Shown one piece after another: positions 37,675-49,600 of a stretch of 64,000 nt of DNA (positions are counted from its first letter, which is position 1; each line of letters begins with the position of its first letter). Position numbers and translations under genes: made by a program. Where the stretch lies: assembly GCF_014805625.2 (NCBI RefSeq), contig NW_023998517.1, positions 2,339,057 to 2,403,056 on the forward strand, given 5' to 3'. The DNA is from Glossina fuscipes (taxonomy: Eukaryota > Arthropoda > Insecta > Diptera > Glossinidae). Below the pieces are notes generated by a model. That model worked only from the letters and a program-made list of their open reading frames with translations, was not told the origin of the DNA and made no database searches.

Positions 37675-38154
37675 ATGCAGTTATTCGTGCGTGGTTTAGA
37701 AAACATCGAAACGTTGGAGGTTCGACCAGATATAACAATCGGCGCGGTGAAGGTACTATATTTAGACAATGATACTACAAGATATCAAATAATCTTATAA
37801 CCTCGATTTGTGTTTGTTTAAAAATTGGTGTAGAATGAAATCGCCCAACTTCATGGCTTTAATATCGAAGAAATCGTTCTCAATTGTGAAGGCAGTGCTC
37901 TAAGTGATGAAGTCCCTGTCACAGCCCTATCATCATTCGAATTAGATATTACTTTGCCGATGTTAGGTGGTAAAGTGCATGGGTCTCTAGCACGTGCCGG
38001 CAAGGTAAAAGGTCAAACCCCGAAGGTAGAGAAGCAAGAAAAGAAAAAGAAGAAGACTGGTCGTGCCAAAAGACGCATACAATACAATCGGCGTTTCGTC
38101 AACATTGTGCCTGCATTTGGTCGCCGTCGTGGCCCTAATGCAAATTCTTCATAA
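37675..38154 (+). CDS. RpS30: Ribosomal protein S30 with N-terminal ubiquitin-like (FUBI) domain
   Basis: Precursor of the 40S subunit protein eS30, released from a ubiquitin-like leader after translation. Coding exons 37675-37752 and 37834-38154 join in frame (81-bp intron) to 132 residues, the length I recall for the Drosophila protein. Residues 1 to about 72 are the divergent ubiquitin-like part ([16 protein letters not shown]...) ending in LGG-K. The S30 part begins [19 protein letters not shown] and carries the usual Lys/Arg-rich stretch ([13 protein letters not shown]), the YNRRFVN motif and a GRRRGPN C-terminus. The LGG processing site is intact. A separate 5' exon probably supplies the leader. 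No AATAAA is seen downstream; AATATA at 38212-38217 is a possible variant signal. The gene converges on Ir93a with 103 bases between stop codons. Confidence 0.96.
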
Positions 38155-38256
38155 GTGGAGTACGATACCTTTGGTGTATGTAATCTTTATGTTGCATTTT
38201 TGACTTCAAAAAATATATATGAAACACTCCAAAAGGTGATTTAAAATATTTACGCT

Positions 38257-38262
38257 TTTATT
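38257..38262 (-). terminator. Ir93a polyadenylation signal overlapping the stop codon
   Basis: On the minus strand GAATAAAAG contains both the TAA stop (38260-38258) and the hexamer AATAAA (38262-38257). Cleavage 10-30 bases on would leave almost no 3' UTR and place the transcript end in the RpS30 3' region. Confidence 0.5.
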
Positions 38263-41200
38263 CAGAAAAGAGTCTTCGTCTTGTTATTTGCTTGAGATGC
38301 CACTGATAATGCCAGAATTCTCCCAATATCATTATCCCAGCTACAATGAAACCTAAACGCTTATTATTATTAAGAGTCGCCGCACACAGAAATATGTAAA
38401 AGTTACCTGTAAGTAACACTAGAAAACATCCTTGCATATCATCCAAGTTTACTTTATGATTTGTTATTTGCCTTAATACGCCTTTAGCATTGCATTTATC
38501 CATGGATGGCAAATTTGTTTGATGCCATCGTTCTATGAAACCCATTTGATATAAACGATATATTTGGGCATTTATTAAGTCCAAATATGGACTACCGATT
38601 GGTATGATTAAACCAATTTGCTCATCCAGGAAGCTCTCTTTACTCATTGAGAAGGTGCATTCCTTTTCTTTCTCAAAATGATTTTGGATAATTAGTTGAA
38701 GATTAATACGCCAGTCTACGTTGATACGACTGCCAATTTTTACCGCCTCCAGATTTTCTTGTAAAGAGTTATTGTAAACGATAGCATGATTTAAGTATTT
38801 TTGAAAATCTAATCGACTCGATATCTAAGAAGAAACGATTTTTGATTTATTTACACATTTTCTTAATTAAAAAGACTTCAAAACTGAAAGCGCTAAATTT
38901 CGACTTGGATATAAGAAATAGAAAAGGTGTTGTTCTCATAAACCTGCGTGCATATGGTGATAAACTTATATTTATTAAAGAAAGAAAACCGATTGAATAT
39001 TGCTGAACACTGTTGCTTTCCTAAACGCTTCTCCCTTTCAAATTCTGTCTTTGAATATCTGCAACACTTTAAAGGTATTAACAAATTCGTAAATGAAATA
39101 ACGACTATTCACATCCGGCCTGTCCTTCCCGTCATTAGAGTTGGCTATGAGTTTCTAATTGTCAAGCTTTCTTATTATTATTATTATTATTATTATTTTA
39201 ATTTTAGACTAATGAATTGAATTCTTAGACTAAAAAAAGAGACATTGAGCACTAGCAACACAGGCTATCGGCTCAAGCTTTCTTACCCTAAATTATATTA
39301 GAAAATTCGTAACTAATTTTTATTGAATGTTTCGGAGAAAATTGATCGCAAACAAATGTTGGCAAGCGTTTTATAGGAAAATGTTAATTCCACTTAGTCA
39401 TTAGCAATGGTGTCTTTCTGCCGTAGAGTAAAGGACCTATTTTTATTACGTTTACAACGACAACTATACTAAGAACTTACCGCAGCATAATTCTCAAAAA
39501 ATGTATTGTTTCTTAAACCCAGTTCTTCTTTGAAGTCTCCGTGTACGAAAAGTTGATGAAGATAATCGAAACCTGGTTGGAAACGTGGAAATGTTAGAAA
39601 TGCCACCAAGTTACCACAATATGTCGTCACTAGAACTATTACAACAATCCACCAAACGCCAATTATCAAACGGCCTGAGTCGGCTTTCGGTAAATACTTG
39701 CCTCCTGGAATTTCGGAAATATGACAATAAGTTGGTCTGATAGTAAGGTTTTCAAATAATATGAACCTTGCTGCAATAGACCGCCATATATATACCAGAA
39801 GCAGCTTTTCAGAGTGCAAAGCCCTTGCACTTTCAAATGTAAAGTAGGTACTGAGCAATTTACCAAATATAGGATCGGTGCGGTAACAAATATTACAGCG
39901 ATTAATGAAATCCATGTCTGAAACGTTTTCACGGAGCGAGATTGTATTTGATTTTTCTGTATGAGGTTTGATCGAGTACCTCTAAAGTAAATGGTGCTGT
40001 AAATAAATATATTCGGCTGACTTCTTCGGGTTTACGCGTGAGGAAGGAATATCGTTGTATGCTAATTGGTGTTGTGAAATTAAATGCTTTCTTATCTGGA
40101 TCGTTTATAGTCGCGGCAACGGCAGCCATAAAGAACTACCGAAAGGTGTAGAGAGAGGCAATATCAAATGTGTTATAATTTAGTAAAGGGACTTGCGATT
40201 TTTTCGCACCTTATTTCCCTGAACCAGTCTGACGACCTGATATGGTATAAAATAGGTCAAAGCACCAGTTAACCGATCCTGAAAGAGACATTGAAGTCTG
40301 TGAAAATACAAAATATTAATTACAAAAAGTTTTTTCTGGTAGTAACCGTTTCACTTCCGTTTTCGTGTCCATCATATTCTAAAATATTAGCATCGTGCAG
40401 TTTGTACGTGAAATTTAACATCCGGCTTAGTTCCTTCACGATTTCCATAACAATGCCAGAATACTCGATAATTGTGCCTTTCGCATCCTTTTTTATAATT
40501 TGCCAAGGAGGATTCTTTCGATGGAGAGCACAGTTAGACTTAAGGTTTCAAATAAACTTCTTCAACTATGTAAATGCCTTACATGTATGGTAACAATATC
40601 CAAAGTAATGTTACGAAAATGGTGCACTACATGGGGAAACAATAATTCATGGGCAACAAAACCAGAGGTAGGTGACCAATAACCCACATCTGTGAATTCA
40701 AAGTTTTTATTGCGATTTTCGGAAATATCTGTAAGAAATTTGTTAAAACAATGTAATTAACAAAACCAACTGTAAAGACTTTTCATTCATTTCGCTTGTG
40801 TCTTGAAGATTTGTATGGATTTTTTTGAAGTGTTCCTCTGTCGAAACTTACGAAGCAGATAATTATGAAACTCTTATTTTGCCCATGTTATAGAATCATA
40901 TTTCCATTAGCGGACAAGTTAAACAATTTTAAGAGAGAATAAATTCCCTATATATGACAATATTCTTGATAGGCGTTTATTCTCAGAGTTAAGATATATG
41001 TGTAATGTTTTCTCATTTTAAGATGATGAAGCGATATGTGAAAGAGTCGTTAATGAAATTGAAGTTTATTAATGGGCGCCCTTAATCTCTCGATTCTCCG
41101 TTCTTGCAAAACTCACCCATCGTGTGAACAATACTTTGATGTTCTTGGTTTTTGCCCCAAGTCAAAGCGGTGATAACGCGCCATCTAGCACAACTAGAAC

Positions 41201-44200
41201 ACGAAATGTGATCTTTCAAATAATTACGCATATAATTTAAGATTTCATGTTGTTGCTCTTGTTTCGTGTAACGTATATACTCCCATTCTTCATCGGATAC
41301 AGCGCCATATAATGATTGCTCTTCCAACGTCATCTGAGATATGGCACTAACCAGGGCTGTTGATAGTTCAGTTAGAGTGCAATTTAATGATTTCTATATT
41401 TGGAAATATCAAAATAATTAAAAGTTTGAGAAATTGGTTTCTCTGAAGATGCGCTTTAAGTCTGTTGTGTTTATGCTTTCTACACGTATATGGAATTCTA
41501 TCAATCCCTACTAACCTTACATTCGCTCCGAGTTTCGTTTAACGCAAAAGCTATATTAGCGCCTTCTTCCAAATTTTGCGTCACCGACGTGACATCAAAA
41601 TTTTTTCGCTTATCTTCAAATATAAAAAATAACCATTGATTGCCGACATGAAACATTTGCATATTTTCCGCGATTTCAATTATGTCTTCATAAAATTTGG
41701 AAAAAATCATAAATTGTTGTTTGTTCTGCGATCTGCTATCGAATAATTGAAGAATTTCTCGAATAGCCAATCGCTTCTTTTGTCCTTTTAACTGATCGTC
41801 GATGCTATACAAAACGATAGATATCGGTTCGATGTTACGTTTAATGCTTTCATGCATAATAGATTCCTGTAAATGGCCGCCTTCATTTATTAACGTCTGA
41901 TCCATTATTACAATTGCTGTCTGCCAATTGAGAATCTTTTGCACCTTTGCATCTAATATCATTTGAGGAAATACCTGGCCCCGATCTACATAAGGTATCT
42001 AAGAGCATTGAAAAAATAACATTATCGACAGCCATAATGTTTTACTATAGATGGAGCCTGTCGTTGTCAAATATAAGCCCTATCTGTATTTAGCAGAGGG
42101 GACGAGGGTCGTGCCAGTTCCTTCATTTCAATTATTACCTTGGAGATCGCTTCTGCTTGCTTTTTATTAAGATGGATTAGCGCAACCAAAAAGATTAAGA
42201 GAAAAAGCGTAAGTATTTTTAATTCATATTCTCAGGTAGATATGAATGCGAAAGCTATTTGCCTTTTAATGCATAAACCTATGTTAACTAGATTTTGACT
42301 TGCAAAGATAATCTCCTCTGATAAAATCGGATTTAGTGGTATATTTTTTTTGTTAGTATATGTCTTTCTTTTTTTATTGGCTAACAGATACTTTGAGCAG
42401 GACAAAATTCATTGCCGAAAATGTCGGGCTTCTTCCTGAAACTGCCATTGTGGGAAGTTATGTCGCTTTTTAATGTCATTGAACAGATATCGTTACAAAC
42501 TATCCTTTATTTATTTGTTTTGAAAGCATATCTAAACGAAATTATGTTAGTGAAGTTTCTTGAAGAGTACCCTAAAGTTGGCATAAGCCTGAGAGCAATT
42601 CGAAAGTGCCTCCGCTACAAAATTGAAGAAGAATTGCGAGATTGCTTTTTATAATGAATTCTCCCATTTTACTGTCGTTCTCATTCTGTCATTTCGCAAC
42701 GGGTACGGGTATAAAATATACGGCTCTATTTTTGGCAGAACCAAAAGGAAAAGCGTGTTCGCGCATAACATCTTCGAGAAGGGAATATGTAAAGGAATAT
42801 ATGAATGTTGGATGGCAGTTTTATGATCCTGTGTTTGCAGATTAATGAGAAAGAACAATAACAAGCTATTTATCCTAATAAAAAATGTCATCATATTTCA
42901 AAAGTTTAAAGGTGGCTGTAGCCAAAATCGGTATGTCATTCTTTTGATTCGAAGTGTTTACAATATCCGTCAAATGACAATAGTTGGTAAAGTACGTAAT
43001 GAATTAAAATTTTGTTTGTTAACAAACGTTTGCGATTTTTTTTTGCTGGTAAATTGAATTTTTTTCATGGCAACATCGAATAAATGTTTTTTTCATTCAA
43101 ATATTCCAGGTCCTTTTTAGGTCGCCTGTCAGCTTCAAGGTGTCTCTTTTTAAATATACGGTGGATAATTTTCCTGGATATATGTTGTTGTATTATCCTT
43201 TTTATTGTCTCAAAAAAATTGTCAAAAATACGTTTTCTCTTTACTTTCTCTGTTTATATGGGATCATTCTCTCTATGTATTTCTATGTAGTACTCCAGAA
43301 AACACTTCGTGCTGAGTGTAACGTATATATGTTCAAAAAATAACACGAATATAATTTTTTCTTTTTGAAATCTTTTCTATTCCGATCTCGCTCACTGAGA
43401 CTTGGTCTTAGTTTTTGGGCACAGTATAAATATATATGTATATATGTATATATGTACGTGGTCCATATAGAAAAACATGTATACATAACCATTAAAGCCT
43501 GATTTATAGGCAAACGTGGGCATTCGGAGTTCGTTATAGCTACAACAAGGACGTTAGGAGTTTTCATATCTTCAAAAAATTCCCATGTATTGTCGCAATC
43601 CATAATGGTAATAGCAGCCAAAGTATCTGTAAGTAAAAGTTAAAAAAAAAAACTTGCAAAAGTATACAAAAAGACAAATGAATGTCAAAAATTCCAGACT
43701 TGTGTAAATAATGATTTATACGCTTCATTGTTCCATTATGTCCATATATCAGCGACAGCGATACAATAAATCTATTATTTGCCTTGCAACCGCTATGGGC
43801 ATAGTATTTATAAAGTATATAAATATATGACATATGTTTTGCAAACATCGAATAAAATAGATTTTCTGACCTAAATATACGTGTCTTCGATCAGTGCAGT
43901 AAACCAATATTAAAAATGTGTTTGATTCATCCACAAACACGACGGCAGAAAAGGACCAATTGCAGAATGCCCTGAATAACACAAAACATGCACGCCGCCT
44001 GCCCCATCGAAATTATATAACTTCACAAGGGTTGTCGAAGATTTCGACCCGTAATTATCTCCTTGCGATGGATAATTAGTTGAAAATCGCACTCTTTGTG
44101 CTATAGCTGCGAACGGTTATAATATTTTCTAAATTCACCGACTTACCTTTCTTTAAACGTATCCCGGTCCATGTAAAGTATTTAAAGTTAATGCCGCCGT

Positions 44201-44480
44201 ATTTTAAATTTTCATGCACTGCATCGTTGAGGATTTTTTGAAAATGAGCTAAAATGTTTTCACCTGTTTGTTGCATATAGCTTTGATCTACAATAACAGC
44301 TAAATAAATGAATAAATGGATAAATAATTAATGGGTTGCTGTTATTCCGATAAATTAAATTCAATCAATACCCAATGTTGCGTTTGCATTCAGGAATGAG
44401 GTGAAATCGTTATACTGGCCCGACGTTAAACCGAAAATAAATTTTAAAGTTAAAATGAATAAAGCAACGATAAGCTGCAT
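38258..44480 (-). CDS. Ir93a: Ionotropic receptor 93a (13 coding exons)
   Basis: Variant ionotropic glutamate receptor; in Drosophila it works with IR25a in hygro- and thermosensory neurons. Exons from 5' to 3': 44480-44372, 44299-44147, 43626-43490, 41998-41516, 41393-41117, 40728-40583, 40514-40347, 40278-40210, 40135-39980, 39917-39767, 39704-39481, 38824-38407, 38352-38258. All phases agree and give 861 residues, close to the fly protein. A signal peptide (MQLIVALFILTLKFIFGLTSG) is followed by the large amino-terminal domain (NATLAVIVDQSYM, DCDNTWEFFED, CSSCARWR). Next come ligand-binding half 1 (NPPWQ... to TAPFTLE), M1 near residues 567-586, the pore loop LKSCFWYIYGGLLQQGG, M3 IIGVWWIVVIVLVTTYCGNL near 629-650, half 2, and M4 with MDDMQGCFLVLLTG/FIVAGIM at the C-terminus. 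Intron 12 (54 bp) is in frame and stop-free. It lies in tandem with KaiR1D, 3' to it. Confidence 0.93.
39172..39280 (-). mobile_element. 5'-truncated SINE copy (S5) in Ir93a intron 11
   Basis: A (TTA)n tract at 39172-39196 is followed by blocks shared with the other copies (AATTCTTAGACTAAA, GCACTAGCAACA, GGCTATCGGCT). Read on the minus strand this is body then (TAA)n tail. The tRNA-like head is absent, as expected of 5' truncation, or this is the 3' end of a related LINE. Confidence 0.65.
41999..43489 (-). other. Ir93a intron 3
   Basis: A 1.5-kb intron between the ...NQALM exon and the IPYVDRG... exon. It contains an unrecognised plus-strand open frame of about 80 codons (42412-42654) and a sequence near 42700 reminiscent of the CTTACTTGTT-type repeat (GGGTATAAAATATACGGCT). 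No other gene seen. Confidence 0.6.
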
Positions 44481-46055
44481 GTTGAAGTGGCCAACAATCA
44501 AATTGAACTAAAACTGTGAAAATTTATCAAGTTAATCGGTTTCACATGAAAGCCAGATTATATGCACCAGTGTGCGTACAACAATACAAACGTGCCTAAA
44601 GTTAGCAGGTGGGATATTAAATTTGATGTATTACAAACACGTAAACTCAGTTGAAAGGTGAAAGCATCAAAGAGAGTAATCAGGAATTCAATATTTATTT
44701 GGGGCACTGGGGTCTGGCTGTACAAAGCCAGAGTATTATATTAAGTGTGAAGCCCGTATGCAACCCTTAACACTTTCTAAATGTCCAGAGTCAAAGAAAA
44801 TCTGGAGTTATCGTAACAGGTTAAGTGAGAATCTAACGGAAGTTAAGCAAGTATCTAAGTTTTTTACGGCGTTTGTGTCGACCTCCTCAGCGCCATTCTC
44901 GTACGCTTGTGTAACGTATGTGTAAAATAAAATTGAATTGTAGTGAAAAGAGGTTTCTAAAACACCTTATTATGGCAAATACACATTAATTCGACAAGGA
45001 TGGATGGACGGATTATGGCATATATATTCGTTATATATAATTAACTGGTTAATATCCATTGGCACTCATTCCTCATTAAAACTTAAACATACGCCTAAAG
45101 AAGACCATAAACTATTTTTGTGGGATTTATTTGTCTGTAGTCAAATCACTAAAAAAAGTTCTCCAATATGTTCGCAGAACTCCACATATATTTCTAAATT
45201 AAAATTCCGAAAAATTTCTTGGCAACATCTTTGGTAATTTACATATTAAAGGAAGTTTGTACGGTACGTAGTGGTCTCATTATTGTTTTCTATTTATGTA
45301 TTATCTTGCATTCAATATTGTTTCGTGTTTCTGAAGACTTTGAAAAGGTTCGCTTCGAATCGAGTATTCTCTGTCTTTCTTTTTTTTTTTTCAGCTACTT
45401 TGATTTGTATTGAAAATGCTTAGCTACACACTAGTTTATCGGGAAGCCCATTACCTATTTTTAATTTCTCTCTCCTTCCTTTTTTTCTTTGCAATCTATT
45501 TGTATATTTGAACTTTATAGCTTTGCCATCTTATACTCAATCTTCCCTATAAGAACTTATTATTATGAACTGACTAACACTAAGCGACTCGATTGTGTTC
45601 CATTCTGTGCTCTAAGCTTTGTGTTCGCCTTATCATTAAAAAAATCAATCGAAGTTCAAATCTGACTGGGTACACTGACTTGACTACATTTGAAATAATC
45701 GGTGATTGTTCACAATTCGGCTAAAGCCAAGAGAGTTCGTACCGTTATGAATTTTCGACAAAATAATTGATAGATTCAATAGCAATTGCAGGTGTTTTAT
45801 TTTTCGTTGTTTAAAACAGATTTAAAACAATTGTCCTCGTTGTTTTTGTTTTTGTTGTTGTTGTTATTGTTCAATCCAAACGAAACGGCATGGTTTGAAA
45901 AGATGTATGAATTTTGAATTTACGCCCGTCAATTATCGAAATAGTGTAAGCAGTGAAAATCAAAGGGAAAAATTCAAACTTGGAATAAATACTCTTTAGT
46001 TTAATGTCCAAGGATAACTTTGTCAACTTGGCTTGCTTAGTGGGTAACGAAACTC
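44481..46055. other. KaiR1D-Ir93a intergenic region
   Basis: About 1.6 kb containing the Ir93a upstream DNA. It includes one copy of a dispersed repeat (44955-45040) and T/TTG-rich stretches near 45840-45870. No coding sequence recognised. Confidence 0.55.
44955..45040. repeat. Dispersed repeat, copy 2 (partner at 10498-10605)
   Basis: Shares TGGCAAATACAC, CGACAAGGA-GGATG-AC and TATATATTCGT in the same order with 10498-10605. The family is unidentified. Confidence 0.55.
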
Positions 46056-46231
46056 TTAAAACAAGTAATTTCTATAACTTAGTCTAAGACAATAAAGCAA
46101 CAAAGAGCAGTGAAAAGGCAGCGTCGGTTGCCCTGATTGCACGCAGTCGCACTTAACGAAAAGCTTTTTAAAAGCTTTTACAAATCGGTTTTCCGGATCG
46201 GATGGATCCTTTTTGGAATTCATCTTGAAAG
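46056..46231 (-). CDS. Candidate alternative last coding exon of KaiR1D
   Basis: A good acceptor (CTAATTTCAG, with a branch-like CTAAT) at 46232 opens a frame starting CT-TTC-AAG and ending at TAA 46056. It encodes a Lys-rich tail (FKMNSKKDPSDPENRFVKAF...). Its phase fits a donor at either GAAC/GTTTGA or TTGA/GTGCCA near the end of the 46601-46896 exon. Splicing here would replace the last few residues of the receptor with about 57 others. It could also be an unrelated open frame; no homology is claimed. Confidence 0.35.
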
Positions 46232-46555
46232 CTGAAATTAGTCGGTTCAGAACGTACACCTTCAATTCAGTGCTAAATGTTCCGAATTGTCCTTATCTCA
46301 TTTGTGTTGATTTTTATTAAAAGTCCAGGCGCATTAATCATGTAAAGAGAAATATATTTTTTTCATTCTTACTTTCTACTAATGGGTTACTTTTTTCTTT
46401 TGCGTTTATGTTGTATGTGAATGTTTGTTTCTTTTCGGTTTTTTTTTTTGTTTGTTTTGTATTTTTTTTTTGTTTTTTTTTTTGATATTGTTCCATTTAT
46501 GTGTTTTGTTTTGATCTTTTGTATATCTGAAATTTTCCTATATTTAGTATTGAAA

Positions 46556-46561
46556 TTTATT
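46556..46561 (-). terminator. Candidate KaiR1D polyadenylation signal
   Basis: AATAAA on the minus strand, 40 bases beyond the TAG at 46603-46601. It supports the 46601 stop as a genuine transcript end. Confidence 0.45.
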
Positions 46562-46600
46562 ATTCATTGCGTGCTTGTTGCGGCTTTTTTTTGCTTTTAT

Positions 46601-49600
46601 CTATTCCTGTAAAATGGCACTCAAACGTTCTTCGACGGCAACTTTTCTGGATTTCCACACAAATTCGCAGACAGCAATAACACAAGCCACACCCATGCCG
46701 CCCATAAGGACTACGAATACACCGCCTACATTCGCTAAGCCCAATTCATTGGCGGCTGATGAAGATTTCGAAGTCTCTACACGGCATTTTCCACCGCCGC
46801 GTTTCTCTTTCCACCATTTCGTTTTTAGTATATGCAATTTGCCCTCCTCTTGAAGCTTCAAAATTACGCTATTTATCGCAGTGCGATAAGGCGAATCTAA
46901 AAATACAAAAATTAAACAAAAATATTTAAATGAAATTTGTTTCGTTTTTATTTGTTGAAGAGTAAAAAAGTTAAGTTAAACTACAAAATGGATAGCTGGT
47001 GGTTAGCTGGCATAAAGTGGTCTAATTATGGAGAAAGAAGACTTTATCATGTTGAAGAGAGATTTCAATTTTTTTCGATTACTTACTCGGTGGGGTGGCA
47101 ATACCGTAACTCTTAGTGTCCAGCATACCGCCAACTTGAGTTAATTCGCAATTACGTTCAGTAACGTACTCGATTGAGGTCGATTCCATTAGAAAGGCGT
47201 AATTTCCTAGAAAAAAATCGTAATAGAAAACCAAATGGAAAATATAAGTAATTGAGAAAAAATGAAGCAAAAGTGTGTGAAGGCAAAAAAAAAAAAAAAG
47301 AAAAAAATTTAATTCTCCCTAAAATCATTCCTATTATTCATTCAAAGCTACCTTTCCCTTTCGCTACTCTTTCCACTCCTTCACCATTGCTCGAGGTAAA
47401 CACCGATGGCCTGGCCGACTCCATAAACGACCACATGCGTTGGTAAGTGGAAATTTTCGAATCCTGGAAGACAAGTTTACGAACTTTCCTTTTAAAAGAT
47501 CTTTAATACACAGACAAAATGTTACCCTAAAAAAGGCCGCTGTGCTGCCCCCTTTCAAAGCCCCGTATTTTATTCTAGTTTGTTTAGCTAAGTCTTCTGC
47601 GCCTTCGATCGGAGAGTCCATACGCTCGACGGTAAGGAAAGCAGCCAAGTTTGCAGTGTACGAAGAAATCATAATTAATGTGAAAAACCACCACATGCCG
47701 GCCACCATACGTGTTGATAAGGCTCTAAGTAATTTTTTTGGTTTTCAAAAGAAAGAAAAATGTTTAGGTATTTGTTTATATATCGGAAAAAGTGTTCTGT
47801 GATATTACTTTGGGAGAAAATCGCAACCTTGTTGCATTAGGGAGCCAATGGCAAACCACATGCAGTTAAGTAAAGTAAATTGATTTTCAACTTTTTCCCC
47901 ATTGGGATCGGTGTACGCTGGCCATTCGTAAGGTGTAAATCTTTATAAATAGAAAAAGCTGATTACATATATGTTAACGTAATTGAACGAAATAATGTTT
48001 ACTTGGCTAATATAAATAATAAAACCGATACGCCGAGATAAGCAGTCGCCATATAAATCCAAACATCCAGAGAGAGCGGCGAGAGAAATGAGAATAAATT
48101 AGGCGGTTGCTTCACCGGCTTCCTATAGAGAATCGAAACTCCCAAATTCATGAAAGGCGTAGTAAAATCAACAGCTTGCTCCCTCTCAAATGTTATTGTC
48201 AAATCGGCTATAGCTAAATCGGCTCTCTGTTCCAACAGTTCCCGGATCATGCCATTCCATTCGCTACATATATCAAAGGGAATCAAAGATATGATAAAAA
48301 TAATTGAATTGAGTTCAATGAAACGTTTCTACCCATTTAGTTTGTTGTAGCTCCCGTAACTGCCATCGGGCACCAACTGAATTTTATAATGAAAACCCAA
48401 AGATTTGGATATCTCATGAATCAGATCAACCGCGTAACCCTCAAACTGATCATTGCCACTTAATGATATGACAGACTCTTTGTGCATGCAATACGGATTA
48501 CTCTGTTAAGTAATGGCATTGAATTGAAATCGAAAATCAAGGATCGTCGAATATGATTGACTTACCAAAATGGTTGTTACTATAAGAGTTTTATTTTTTA
48601 AATTCGCCTCAATTTCCTGCTGTTTCTGACTAAAGGTGCGAGTGAAATTAATGCCCTCTGGCGATGTGGAATTCCAATTTCCAATTTTGCGTATACCACT
48701 CTGACTTAATTCGACAATGTCTAAGACGAAATCGGTGCGGAAACCCTGATGATCGAATTTGATGACATTCGTTAAGCCTTTCATTTCCACAATTTTCATG
48801 TAATTAATTAGACTGAAACCGTGCNNNNNNNNNNTAAATAAAAAAGAAAAACCTCTTAAGAAGTGAAGTGCATGGGTTTCGGCTTTCCCAAGGTTTTGGC
48901 CGATTTTACCTGTAATCTCCCGTATCGGTTAATTGCCTGACAGTAATTGGATAAGGCGTTTGACCATGAGCTTTGAGCAGCTCTTGCAAACGAACTATAC
49001 CATCGTTGCTTTCATAAATTATTGTAAATGTCCTCCAGCCCCAATATTTTACTATATCCACGTAAGCCTGAAAGTGTAGTTTTAGATGCGCAATCTTTAA
49101 TCAGTGCATTCCCAGGCTACTACGAGCCATTACCTTTGATAGAATGTTTGGGTGGGGATATAAATTCACTAAGCAGCTTTCTCTCCTTAATCGATACTCC
49201 CAACGATTTTCTAAATGTGGAATCTGCAATGCAAGGGTGAAAGAAGAAAAAAAAGTTCCTTTGTAAACTCGATTTCTCGCTTAACCTCACCTCCATATTA
49301 TCGCATATACTTTGCACGTGACTAGCTGTATGTGATGATTGTGGCCCAAAAATGGCAGCAACACCAACATTTAATAGGCCACAAACTGAAAAAAAAATTT
49401 TAAATTGTTTTATCAAACTTTAATACGTAGTAAAAATTGAAATATTTGCTTAGTTTATTTGTTCTCTAACGTCATTGTATCGTATATGTGTGTATATGTG
49501 ATGTGGCTTATATTTAAAGATGCGGATTTAGTAGATAACTCTCGATTAATTGTCATGACATTTTCATTTCGTATTTTCCAATAAAAAATAATACACTTGT

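Noticed and set aside
43910..44092. Minus-strand open frame of 61 codons between Ir93a exons 2 and 3
   Set aside because: Exon 2 (phase 1) splices directly to 43626 to give the expected RLKK-DTLAAIT sequence, so this frame is intronic.
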